From Daphnia carinata (lineage: Eukaryota > Arthropoda > Branchiopoda > Diplostraca > Daphniidae): a stretch of DNA of 64,000 nt. The position numbers and the translations under genes are program-made. Below the pieces are notes generated by a model that saw nothing but the letters and a program-made list of their open reading frames with translations, did not search any database and had not been told where the DNA came from. The first letter of the stretch is position 1; each line of letters starts with the position of its first letter. The stretch covers positions 1 through 64,000 of the forward strand of contig NC_081334.1 of the NCBI RefSeq assembly GCF_022539665.2, read 5' to 3'. This document shows positions 14,900 through 25,970 of this stretch, piece by piece.

Positions 14900-17800
14900 A
14901 TTTTAATAGGTAACATGATACATTCAAATATTTATGACTCATTTGCAGAAGTAAGTAGTTCATCACCCTCAAGTTATTTTGTTCAACTTTTCCAACAACG
15001 TCCAAGTGAAAGTGCTCTGCCTCCCTATTTTAATTCTATTTTAAAATGTATCGATGCTTCAGTTGACTAATTGGCTGCCTTTTACATTTACAGAAAGATA
15101 GTGGCTACAGCTGAAGATCACAGATTTTTTCTCTTACATCTGAGCAACTGAAAGCAATGTCACCTCATTGGTATACAACACTCGATAACTAATGTTTAAC
15201 ATAAAGCTTAGCAAGACGTGTATGACTCTAACCTTTCAATACTTATTTGTCAACAGGTACTTCAGGAAACCTGCAGGTATTAGCATACAACAACAACAAC
15301 CATCCATAACCACCAGTGTTGAACTTTGTTAACGTTCCAAGTGAACAGGCTTTGCACTTCCATTTCAGTTCTTATTCAACATGTGTTGATGGTTAGGTAA
15401 GCAAATAGAGTATTGTTTCTGTTTACTAAAAGGCAGTGTGGCTTCTTCATAATCACACGAATTTTATCAAATTTGAAGCATTCCTTGAGCCGCATTAGTT
15501 TTATTTTATTTAGGTTCGACTACCTTCGAAAAGGTTCCGAATACCTGAGAAAAGTTCGACCTGTCGCCGGCTCGGCTTACCCTTTTGCCTTTTCCCGTTT
15601 TCCCTTTAATTAGTCATTCCAAACCACCGCATTTTTCTATCCGTTTCCACCATCGTTGACACATTGTCGTCAGACGAAATTGAGCCGACATTCAGCCAAC
15701 TCATTGTACACAAAAACGTCCTGCTGTCATATTTTAACTGGGATAAGCTATTTCTTGTAACACATTTCTTTCAAACATTCTACATTTCTTATTTTTTAAC
15801 GTGGTTTTCATTTGAACAGGTGATAATTTATTGGACAATAGTATGGTTGAATGTCTCCCAGCTCGCCGAAAAGAAAGCCTCTGGATATATATATTGCTGT
15901 GAAAAATTTTATCCTCTTCCTCCACATTTAAATAGGTAACATCTTACATTCAAATCAGCATGACTCACTTGCAGATGGTAGCGTTCAACTATATTCATCA
16001 CCCCCAAATTAACTGTGTTTAATTTTTTCAACCTCATACAGTTGAAAGGGCTCTGCATTTCTACCTCAAAGTTATTTTAAAATGTGTCTTTGACTAATTG
16101 GCTATTGCTTACATTCACAGAAAGACAATGGCTTCATCTGAAGATCACAAATTTCTTCCCGCTTACATCTGGTCAACTAAAAGCAATGTGAACCTCATAG
16201 GTGAACAGCACTCGGTAAGTTATATTTTATGTAATAAGCATAGCATGACATGTTTGATTTAAAGCATTCAATTTTTATTTCTCAACAGGTACCTCATCAA
16301 ACCTGCAGATATTAGCATTCAACAAGAACCACCACCCACAACATGCAGTATTTAACTTTGTCACCCTGTTCCAGTTGAACTGGCTCTGCACCACCACTTC
16401 AGTTCTTATTCAACACGTGTTTATGTTTTGGTAAACAAATTGACCGTTGTTTACGTTTACAAAAAGACAGTTTGGCTTCAACTGAATTACCCAAATTTTT
16501 CAATATTTACAGGAAGTATTCTCTTACTTTCATTCTGCAAATTTCTCAGGCACATTTCATTTGCCACTTTGAAAGTGAACTACTACGCGAGGATGGGCTG
16601 CTGATCAATCAAAAGAAATACCAAACGCACAGGTATGAAGCATTCAACAAGTCAAGTTTTATTTAAAGCTTTCAGTGGTTATTTGTCAACAAGGGCCCCA
16701 TTGAAGCGGGCATTCGACAAATTCCACCACTCTAAACCAACGGCGTTTAACTTTTTCAACATCTTCCAGACGAAAGGGCTCTGCATATTCAGCTGTTAAT
16801 AACTGACTAGGGTGACCAATTTCTGTTAGCACATTTCTTTAGAACGCGTGTTCAACCTGGTATAATAACACTTTTAACCAAGTGATAATAGTTTTTCTTT
16901 CCGTCTGAGCAAACTAAACTCCTACTGAACTACAACGTATGTGAGATTCACCGGTTCAAAGCACTAAACCAGTCGCATACGACTTAAAGCTCTCGGGGTT
17001 TATTTGTCAACAGGTAGCTCATTCAAACATTCACGTTTAAAGTACTCAACAAGTAATACTCTCAGAATCCAGTTTTTTTCAACACCTTCCGGGTGAAAGG
17101 GCTTAGCATTTTTTGCTTCAGTTCTATTTTAACGTGCATTTATGTTTTTTTGCACTGCTTTGCTGTCTTAATTTACAAACAGACTGTGGCTTTATCGAAA
17201 AACCTCACATTTTCCCGTTTACAAGCATTCCATTGAATTGCAATCTGCAAATTTAGCAGACACGCTTCATTTGCAACTCCGAGAGGGAAAAGCTAGGTTA
17301 GGATGGACTGCTGGTACACTAAAAGAAATATCATCCTTTTAAGTAGACAGCACTCGATAAGTAACGTTTGAAGTAAATCTTTCAATGTTTATTTGTAATT
17401 AGATACCTCATCGATACGGGCAGATGTTGAGGTTCAACAAGTCCTACCACTCTTAACCTATGGTGTGTAACTTTTCCCACACATTTCAGGTGATGGGCTC
17501 TTCATTTCCACATCAATTGTATTTTAAAATGTGTTGGTTCTTTTGTTTACCAATTTTGGCTGTTAGTATGCGTTTACATAAAGACATTGTGGCTTCTTTA
17601 TTTGAAGATCACAAATTTTCTCACGTTTACAGATGAAGCATTCATTGGTTTGTATTCTGCAAATTTTACAGGCCGACTTCATTTGCAACTTTGAAACTGA
17701 AGAGCTACTCGAGAATGGACTGCTGATGGACTACAAGAAATACCAAACTCACAGGTGACAAGCATTCAACAAGTCACGGTTTATTCAAAGCTTTCAGTAG

Positions 17801-18710
17801 TTATTTGTTAACAGGTGCCACACTGAAGCGTGCAGATGTTGGCATACAGCGAGTTCCACCACTCTCAAACAACGGCGTTTAACGTTTTCAACCCATCCAG
17901 GTTAAGGGGATATACACTTTTGCTTCAGTTCTTTTTCAACATAACTTGTGGTTTTGGTTTACCGTTTTGGCTGTTGTTTGCGTTTAAAAAAACATACCGT
18001 TTCTTAATTTGAAGATCACACATTTTCTCATGTTTACAGATGAAGAATTCGTTGACTTGCATGCTGCAATTTTCACAGGCACACTCCATTTGCAATTTTC
18101 GAAGTTAAGAGCTGCGTTTTCAACCAGGTGACTACAGTTTTCTTTGACGTCGTGCTCGCCCAAAATGATGCCTAAAGCTAAGCTAATTTAAACCACAACT
18201 AAAATACAACAAATGTGAAGCTCACACGCGCAAAGCACTCAACCAGTCTCATATGTCATGAAGCTTTCAGTGCTTATTTGTCAACAAGTAGCTCATTGAA
18301 ATATGCAAATCATACCATTCACCAAGTACTACTTTCAACCAACAACATTCAGTTTTTTTAACGTCTGCCGGATGAAAGGGCTCTGCGTTGATCATTTCAG
18401 TTCTAATTTAACATGCGTTACTATATTTCTTTCACTCCTTGGCTGTTGTTAAAATTAAAAGAAGACGGTGGCTTAATCTGAACGCTGAATGGTGAAACAC
18501 TGAATGGTGAACTGGTGTAGCATATATTTGAGTTGCATTGTGCAAATTTCAGAAGCATAGTTTCATTCGCAACTTTGAAAGTGAAAAGCTGCGCGAGGAT
18601 CGACTGCTGATCAACCAAAAGAAATGTCACAGGTTCGAAGCACACAACAAATCACACTTGACTTAAAGCTTGCAATATTTATTATTGAACAGGTTCCTTA
18701 TTGAATGATA
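14900..18710 (+). repeat. central degenerate ~400-bp ladder, H1
   Basis: Ten recognisable unit starts of the form TNAACAGGTNCCTCATTGAAAC occur near 14908, 15250, 15933, 16284, 16687, 17006, 17395, 17810, 18279 and 18690. Within units other boxes recur in order: a GAAAGGGCTCTGCATTT box, a GTGGCTTCATCTGAAGATCAC box, GCAAATTTCNCAGGCACACTTC, and GATGGACTGCTGATCAAC. The boxes are better conserved than the AT-rich spacers. CAGGT occurs at many box edges and looks splice-like, but no consistent exon frame exists. Confidence 0.7.
15513..15582 (+). repeat. internal second copy of the 5' module, H1
   Basis: The TTCGACTACCT minisatellite motif restarts here and is followed by a second version of the downstream sequence (GACACATTGTCGTCAGAC, then CTGCTGTCATATTTTAACTG). 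The alpha subfamily therefore carries two paralogous copies of the 5' region about 1.1 kb apart, whereas beta copies have one. Confidence 0.7.
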
Positions 18711-19717
18711 ATTCTTAAAAAAAATTTATAAAATTTTTTTTTAACTTAACGAGCTGCATCTCCAGTTCCGCTCCATTTTAACAATGATGTTATAGTTCAA
18801 TAACAGGTCAATGCCTGTATTTGGGAATTAATGGCCAATTTCTGAAATATGCAAATTCAGTTACAACTTCATATCAACAAGTCTCACATTATGTTCATGT
18901 GCTCGCTGAAAATTTTACAATCACACTTTGTTTTCGATTACACGACAGAAACATTAAATCTTCTGGAACTATTATGCATTCTAGAGAAACGATATCTTAA
19001 GTCTGATGTGCATATGAGCAGTCAACGAGTTTAACATGCAGCTGCAAGCTCTTGAATGTCGTATCTTTCAACAAGGTTCACAATCGAGCAAGTAACACCA
19101 TCCAGTATTCTCATTTAATTTTTGATTATTGCAGTAATGTTTCAGATAACGTTTACGCTCCTGACTAAAATTGTCAATTGACAGTGGATTCCGGAAATTG
19201 GTCATATATGAGAAGGAGAATTCATTCAATGAGTACGATTTAAACCCGAAACGTTTGCGATTTCATTAGCGTAATGCTAAATCAACGCTGTTATACAACT
19301 GACGAATGAACGTTTGTTTGCCGATTCATTCGTGACCCATCACCAGATAGCAATGGAAAGGTTGTGTAAGGATTGATAACACAAAAATAGCAAAAACTAC
19401 AACTGGCACTAGCGATAGGCTTAACATTTTGCCTACCCCTTTTTCGTCCCTCCTACCATTGATCGAATAGGAATAGCGTGACATTGAAATACCTGGAGTA
19501 GGGTTCGACAACCTGAAACACATTTCCAACTGCCACCGGCAAGTGCTTAAACATTTTTTCTTTCGAAGTTAAACGAACTGGAGTAAAACTGCATGCAGGA
19601 TGAAAACGCAGATAGACGGAAAATCGCGAATCGAGGCCGGAAATTGGGGGGGGGGGGCTTGCCTACAGGACGAGAGAAAACGAAGTGCAGACACTAAATA
19701 CTAGAATTCACCTATTA

Positions 19718-19731
19718 CCGTCCTGGGACGG
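19718..19731 (+). other. Helitron 3' hairpin, H1
   Basis: CCGTCC-TG-GGACGG can fold as a 6-bp stem (5 bp with a 4-nt loop is sterically more likely). It lies 15 nt before the terminal CTAG. In Helitrons such hairpins mark the end of the rolling-circle transposition unit. Confidence 0.9.
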
Positions 19732-19830
19732 GCCGCCATATACTAGTCTACTCTCTTTATAAAAGCCAAAGGTCTATTTGTGGGTGGAGTTTGTTTGTGT
19801 ATCTGTCTGTGTGTTTGTCCGAAAAACCTA

Positions 19831-19848
19831 ACGGCGTGCGCACGCAGT
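19831..19848. repeat. imperfect GC palindrome, H2
   Basis: Same offset (base 85) as in H1, but ACGGCGTGCGCACGCAGT carries one C-to-A change on the right arm. H5 has the identical change, so it marks the beta subfamily. Confidence 0.8.
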
Positions 19849-19881
19849 GATTGGTTCGTGTGCAGTCACCTGATTTTTTTA

Positions 19882-20172
19882 TACCTGGAAAAAGGTTCAA
19901 CTACCTGAAAAAAGGTTCAAACTACCTTTGAAAAAGGTTTAAATTTTTTTTCCCTTTTGCCATTGGCCATTGGTCGTGTTGACATCACTTTTTTTTCCCT
20001 TTTCGCCATCCGTTTTATCATTGGTCGTATTGACATCACGTGTTTTTTTTTCTACCTGGAAAAAGGTTCGACTACCTGAAAAAGGTTCGACTACCTGAAA
20101 AAAGTTTCGACTACCTGAAAAAAGGTTCGACTACCTGAAAAAAGGTTCGACCTGCCTACGGCTAAGCTAGCT
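19882..20172 (+). repeat. 5' TTCGACTACCTG minisatellite, H2
   Basis: Units of the TTCGACTACCTGAAAAAAGG type, with T-rich spacers containing CATTGGTCG and CATCACGTG. The block ends in GGTTCGACCTGCCTACGGC. Four consecutive near-identical units are at 20065-20150. Confidence 0.85.
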
Positions 20173-20514
20173 TTTTCCCGTTTTATGTTTTCCCTTTTTT
20201 TAGTCATTTCCAATCACCACATTCCGCATTTTAGCAATCCGTTTTCACCATCATTGACACATTGACGTCAGACGAAATTCAGCTACCAAACGACGTAGAC
20301 AAAAACGTCCTGCTGTCATATTTTAACTATGGTAAGCGATTTCTTATACCACAATTTTTTCCAAAATTCAACATTTCTGTTTGTTTCAATATAATTTTCA
20401 TTTAAACAGGTGATAATTCAGTTGCCAGTGGTTTCTTTTGATGTCTCTTAGCTCTCCCAAAAGTCAGCCATTGGATGTGTTGTACTAGAAAATGTTTTTT
20501 TTCCCTGCTCATTT

Positions 20515-23500
20515 AAACAGGTAACATCCTACATTCAAATTTGTATAACTTATTTGCAGATATTAGCTTGCAACAAGTTCCATTACCCTCAAGTTAACGT
20601 TGTTCAACTTTTTCAACATTGTCCAGTTGAACGGGCTTGGTATTTCTAATTCAGTTTAATTTTTAGATGGGTCAATGTTTGTGTTGACTAATTGACTGTT
20701 TCGTACATTCCAGAACGGCAGTGGCATCACCTGAAGATTACAATTTTCTTTCGCTCACATTTGATCAACAAAAGGCAATGCCACCTTATAGGTGTACAGC
20801 ACTACTGGTGCACGATAGTAATCTTTTACATAAAGTTTAACAAGACATGTTTGGCTTAAGGTATTCAACATTTATTTTTCAACAGGTACCTCAAACCTGC
20901 ACAGATAAGCATTCCGAAGGAACCACTGTCCTCAACAAACAGTGTTGAACTTTGTCAACCCATTTCAGGTGAACGAGCTCTGCACTTCCACTTCAGTTCT
21001 CCTTCAACAGGTGTTGGTATGGTATGGTAAGCAATAGACTACTGTTTACGTTCACAAAAAGATAGTGTGGCTTCATCTGAATCACACAAATTTTCTAATT
21101 ACAGGTGAAGTATTACTTGAGTTGCATTTTGCACATTTCTCAGGCCCACTTCATTTGCAACTTTGAAAGTGAAGTAATACGCAAGATGGATTGTTGTCCG
21201 ATCAAAAGATATGCCAAACGCACAGGTATTAAACATTCAAACAAGTCAAGTTTTATTGAAAGCTTTCAGTGGTTTTTTGTCAACAGGTGCCTCATTGAAG
21301 CGGGCATTCAACAAATTCCGCCACACTAAACCAACTGCGCTCATTTTTTTCAATATCTTCCAGGCGAAAGAGCTCTGTATTCTCAGCTGTTAACTGACCA
21401 GGGTAACCGATTTCTTTAAGCCAATTTTTAGAACGCGTTTACAACCAGGTAATAACAGTTTTTAACCAGGTGATAACAGTTATGGGTTTTCCTTGACGTC
21501 TGGGCTTGCGAAAAGGGTGCCAAAACTAAACTAAACTCCTACTAAACTACAACAAACCCGTGAGACTCACAGGTGCAAAGCACTAAACCAGTCACGTATG
21601 ACTTGAAGCTCTCAGGGTTTATTCGTCAACAGGTAGCTGATTCAAACATGCACGTTTAAGCAATCAACAAGTAATACCCTAATAAACCAACAGAATTCAG
21701 TCTTTTCCAACACCTTCCAGATGAAAGGGCTGAGCATTTTTACCTTCAGTTCTATTTTAACGTGCGTTTATGTTTTCTTCCACTGCTTTGCTGTTTTAAT
21801 TTACCAACAGACAGTGGCTTCATCTAAAATCCTCAAATTTTCCCGTTTATAGGTGAAGCATTCCCTTGAATTGCAATCTGGAAATTTAGGAGACACGCTT
21901 CATTTGCAACTCCGAGAGGGAAAAGCAATATTAGGATGGATTGCTGGTCCACTAAAAGAAATGTCATCGGCATAGGTAGATAGCAGCATCAATTAGTCAC
22001 GTTTGACGTAAGCCTTTCAATGTTCATTTGTAATTAGAAACCTCATTGATACGGGCAGATATTGAGGTTCAACAAGTACTACCATTCTCAACCTATGGTG
22101 TGCAACTTTTTCGACACATTTCAGGTAAAGGGCTGTGCATTTCCACATCAGTTCCATTTTAAAGTGTTGTGGTGCTTCTGTTTACCAATTGGCTGTTGTA
22201 TGCGTTTACACAAAGACATAGTGACTTCTTTGAAGATCACAAATTTTCTCACGTTTACAGATGAGGCATTCATTGATTTGCATTCTGCAAATTTCACTGG
22301 CCAAGTTCATTTGCAACATTGAAAGTGAAGATCTACGCCAGAATGGACTGCTGATCGACTACAAGAAACAACAAACTCACAGGTGTCAAGAATTCAACAA
22401 GTCACGTTTCATTTCAAGCTTTCAGTAGTTACTTATTAACAGGTGCCTCATTGAAACGTGCAGATGTTGGCATGCAGTGAGTTCCACCATCCTCAATCAA
22501 CAGAGTTTAACTTTGTCAACCCATCCAGGTAAAGGATATACACTTCCGCTTCAGTTCTTTCTCAACATACTTTGTGGTTTTGGTTTACCGTTTGGCTGTT
22601 GTTTACGTTTTCAAAAAATCGTTTTTTTAATTTGAAGATCACACATGTTCTCATGTTTACAGATGAAGAATTCGTTGAGTTGCATACTGCAATTTTCACA
22701 GGCACACTCCATTTGCAATTTTCGAAGTGAAGAGCTACGCGAGGACGGACTGTTGATCAACTAAAAGAAATACCAAATTCACAGGTGTCAAGCACTCAAC
22801 AAGTAACATTTTATTTATAGCTACCTCTGGTTATTTGCTAATAGGTGCCTCACTGAAACGTGGAGAGGTTGGCATTTGACAACTTCCGCTAAATCAAACA
22901 ACGGCGTTCAACTTTGTCAAACCAGTACATGGGATAGGGCTCTCCATTTCCGTTCCAGTTCAGACTGATGATTAATGAAAACAAATTCAAACTCAAAGGT
23001 GCAAAGCACTAGACAAATCACCTTTGATTTAAAGCTTTCTGTGTTCATTTGTCAACAGTTGCCTCATTAAAACGTCCAGATTTTAGCATTCAACAAGTTC
23101 CACCAACCTCAACCAACAACGTTCAATTTTTTCAAACCTTGCTGGCGAAGGCACTGTGCATTTTCACTATAGCTATTAACTGGTTGTGTTAAACGTTTTT
23201 TACCACATATTTTTTGTATTTCTGTTTTTCACCGAAGTTTTTCACTGGAACAGCTGATAGCATTCTGCGGCTAGATCTCTATTCTGCAGTGCACTCCTCA
23301 GCAAACTGTGTATGCCATTTCATCGAAGGCCTCAATTACATTTGTACAGAATTGGTTGAACTTCCGGGTGACAAGTGTGACTGCCACGTAACCAACACAT
23401 AAGGATCTGCGTTTCAACCAGGGACAGCAGTTTTCTTTGACTTCTGCGCTCGCCCAAAAGGATGCCTAAACTAAGCTAAGCTAAACCACCACTAAACTGC

Positions 23501-24015
23501 AAGAAATTTGAAAGTCATACGTACAAAGCATTCAACCAGTCACATATGACATAAAGCTTTCAGTGCTTATGTCAACAAATAGCTCATTTAAACATGCACA
23601 GCATACCACTCAACAAGTGCGCTACTGTTAACCAACAGCATTCCGTTTTTTAACGTCCCCCAGATGAAGGGGATCTGCATTTATCACTTCAATTCTATTT
23701 TAACATGCGTTATTGTTTTCATTCTCTATGTGACTGTTGTTAAGATTAAAAAGAAGACGGTGGCTTAATCTGAAGATCACAAATTTTCTCCTGTTTACAG
23801 ATGAACAAACGCAAACGAAAAGCATATGTTTGAGTTGCATCCTGCAAATTTCTGAAGCATACTTTCATTCGTAACTTTCAAAGTCAAAAGGGGTGCGAGG
23901 ATGGACTGCTGGTCAACCAAAAGAAATGTCAAACTCGAAGATTCGAAGCACTCAACAAATCACATTTGACTTAAAGCTTGCAATATTTATTATTCAACAG
24001 GTACCTTATTGAATG
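20515..24015 (+). repeat. central degenerate ~400-bp ladder, H2
   Basis: Unit starts near 20516, 20879, 21281, 21626, 22032, 22436, 22839, 23052, 23572 and 23994; most steps are 345-420 bp, with one short (213) and one long (520) step. This is the clearest ladder in the window because the 5' module is not duplicated. Units share the GCTCTGCATTTCCAC and GGCTTCATCTGAAGATCAC boxes described for H1. Confidence 0.72.
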
Positions 24016-24044
24016 GAAATTTATTAAAAAAATAGATTAAAAAC

Positions 24045-24050
<6 letters not shown>

Positions 24051-24082
<32 letters not shown>
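24051..24082 (+). repeat. poly-A run, H2
   Basis: 32 consecutive A followed by CTAGCTGC. The orthologous run in H5 is 17 A. It is internal to the element, about 1 kb from its 3' end, so it is not a retrotransposon tail of this element. It could be a trace of an old insertion or simple slippage. Confidence 0.85.
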
Positions 24083-24084
<2 letters not shown>

Positions 24085-25051
24085 AGCTGCATCTCCAGAT
24101 TCATTCCATTTTAACAATGATGTTGTAGTTCCATAATAGGACACCTTGACTGCCTTTATTTCAAAACTAATGGCGAATATCTGAAATTTGCAAACTCACT
24201 TACAAATTCATATCAACAAGTGACACGTTACATTCATGTGCTCGCTGAAAATTTTACAATCACGCGTTGTTTTCAATTACACGGCAGAGAAATTAAATCT
24301 TCTGGAACTATTATACCTTCTAGAGAAACGATGTCACGTTTGAGGTGCATATCAGCAGTCAACGAGTTAAACATTTAGCTGCAAGCTCTTGACTGTCAAC
24401 ATATCTTTTAACAGGGTTCACAATCGAGCAAGTGACAACATCCAGTATTCTCATTTTATTTTCGATTATTGCAGTATTGCTTCAGGTAACGTTTACGCTC
24501 CCGACCACAATTGGCATTTTACAGTGGATTTCGGAAATTGTTCACCTACGAGAAGGGGACATGTTAAACTTCAATGAGTACGATTTCTAAACAGAAGCTT
24601 TTGTAATTTCATCAGCGTAATGCTAAATCAACGTTGTTGTCCAACTGACGACTGATCGTTCGTTTGCCGATTCGTTCTTGACCCATCATCAGATAACAAA
24701 GAACAAGTTGTGTAAGAATTTATAACACAAACGAAGTAAAAACTTCAACTGACTCTGGCTAGGCTTAACATTTTGCTTTCTCCTTTTCCGTACCTCTTAC
24801 CATTGGTCGAATAGGAACCGCATGACATTCAAATACCTGGAGTAAGGTTCGAAAACGTGAACAATATTTCCAACTGCCACCGGCAAGAGTTCAACATTTA
24901 TTTTTCGAACTTAAAAGGACTGGAATAAAATTGCAGTCAGTATGAAAAAGCAGACGGATGGCAAATCGTGAGCCGAGGGTGGAAGAAGGGGGGGGAGCTG
25001 CAGGCAGGGAGAAAACGAGAGCAGACACTTAATACTAGACTTCACCTATTA

Positions 25052-25065
25052 CCGTCCTGGGACGG
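25052..25065 (+). other. Helitron 3' hairpin, H2
   Basis: Identical stem CCGTCC/GGACGG, again exactly 15 nt before the end of the element. Confidence 0.9.
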
Positions 25066-25164
25066 GCCGCCATATACTAGTCTACTATCTTTATAAAAGC
25101 CAAAGGTCTATTTGTGGGAGGAGTTTGTTTGTGTATCTGTCTGTGTGTTTGTCCGAAAAACCTA

Positions 25165-25182
25165 ACGGCGTGCGCACGCCGT
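25165..25182. repeat. 18-bp perfect GC palindrome, H3
   Basis: Same sequence and same offset (base 85) as in H1 and H4. Confidence 0.85.
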
Positions 25183-25214
25183 CATTGGTTCTCGGGAATT
25201 CACGTGACTTTTTG

Positions 25215-25602
25215 CTACCTGCAAAAAGGTTCGACTACCTGCAAAAATGTTTAAACTGCCTTTGGCAAGGCTTAACTTTTTCCTTTCATTTCGCCATCCG
25301 TTTTTAATTGGCTGTAGTGACATCACGTGCTTTTTTCTACCTGGAAAAAGGTTCGACTACCTGTAAAAAGGTTCGACTACCTGAAAAAAGGTTCGACTAC
25401 CTGAAAAAAGGTTTAAACTGCCTTTGGCAAGGCTTAACATTTTCTTTTCCTTTCGTTATCCCTTTTGCCATTGGTGGTGTTGACATCACGTGCTTTTTTC
25501 TACCTGGAAAAAGGTTCGACTACCTGAAAAAGGGTTCGACTACCTGAGAAAAGGTTCGACTACCTGGGAAAAGGTTCGACCTGCCGCGGGGTAAGCTTAA
25601 CC
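25215..25602 (+). repeat. 5' TTCGACTACCTG minisatellite, H3
   Basis: Longest version of the block. Two further rounds of a roughly 130-bp higher module are present, each with CTGCCTTTGGCAAGGCTTAA, a CATTGG or AATTGG box, CATCACGTGC and several TTCGACTACCTG units. Copy number of this module varies among the Helitrons. Confidence 0.85.
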
Positions 25603-25970
25603 TTTTATTTCGTTTCCACTTTTCCCTTTAATTAGTCATTCCCAACCTTCGCATTCCGCATTTTAGCAATTCGTTTCCACTATCATTGACACATTGGCGT
25701 CAGACGAAAAACAGCCACCGTGATTTAAACAACAAACAACACAAAACTTTCTGCTGTGATATCTTAATTGGGGTAAGCGATTTAATAGAACACATTTATA
25801 AAAATCTGCATATCTGATTTGCAACCTAATTTTTACTTTACGATGAACAGGTTTTAATTTATTGGACAGTAGTAGTGTGGTTTAGTGTGAGCTGGTTAAT
25901 CTCAGCTCGCTCAAAAATAAAGCCATTTGATGTATTGCAGTGAAGAAATGTATTCCTTTCCTGCACATTT

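Larger units (their letters stand above)
14255..19746 (+). mobile_element. Helitron H1, non-autonomous, subfamily alpha
   Basis: Rolling-circle transposon of 5492 bp. It begins TCTACTATC after host GAA and ends CATATACTAG, immediately followed by the T of the next Helitron. These are the canonical Helitron marks (5' TC, 3' CTAG, A^T target, no target duplication). A 3' hairpin lies 15 nt from the end. It encodes no Rep/helicase, so it must be mobilised in trans. It is closest to H4: they share a roughly 30-bp deletion just after the GCGTCAGAC box (near 14670) and loss of about 21 bp at 16908. H1 alone lacks about 190 bp of the 5' repeat block, joined within CTTTGGTGGTG at 14435-14445. A degenerate copy of the 5' module recurs at 19455-19560. 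A run of 12 G is at 19646-19657. Short ORFs inside are not convincing genes. Confidence 0.93.
19747..25080 (+). mobile_element. Helitron H2, non-autonomous, subfamily beta
   Basis: A 5334-bp element that starts TCTACTCTC directly after the CTAG of H1 and ends CATATACTAG directly before the TC of H3, so it is the middle member of a head-to-tail trio. It has one 5' module, unlike the duplicated arrangement in H1/H3/H4. It is closest to H5, sharing the TCTACTCTC start, an imperfect palindrome and an A-run followed by CTAGCTGC. A perfect CRE-like TGACGTCA occurs at 20263-20270. A run of 32 A lies at 24051-24082 and 8 G at 24988-24995. The degenerate 3' copy of the 5' module is at about 24799-24904. 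No Rep/helicase is present. Confidence 0.93.

Noticed and set aside
14873-15070. 65-residue ORF present in H1, H3 and H4
   Set aside because: Its conservation only reflects the close similarity of the three copies. Beta copies lack it, and there is no recognisable domain. The 5' module minisatellite ORFs (FDYLKKG repeats) are equally translation artefacts.
15664-15939. 91-residue hydrophobic ORF in H1 and H4 with membrane-like segments
   Set aside because: H3 has a 2-nt loss that breaks the frame, and AT-rich sequence gives F/Y/L-rich translations by chance.
14900-18710. CAGGT boxes after pyrimidine tracts read as a multi-exon gene
   Set aside because: The segments between them have stops in all frames, differ in frame among units, and encode nothing recognisable. 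A repeat ladder explains the regular spacing better.
22062-22322. 86-residue ORF in H2 and H5
   Set aside because: It spans one unit of the degenerate ladder. Other units of the same ladder do not keep the frame.
24051-24082. Poly-A run as the tail of a LINE or processed pseudogene
   Set aside because: No target duplication or coding remnant is visible upstream, and the flanking sequence is shared with the other Helitrons, which have only shorter A/T runs there.
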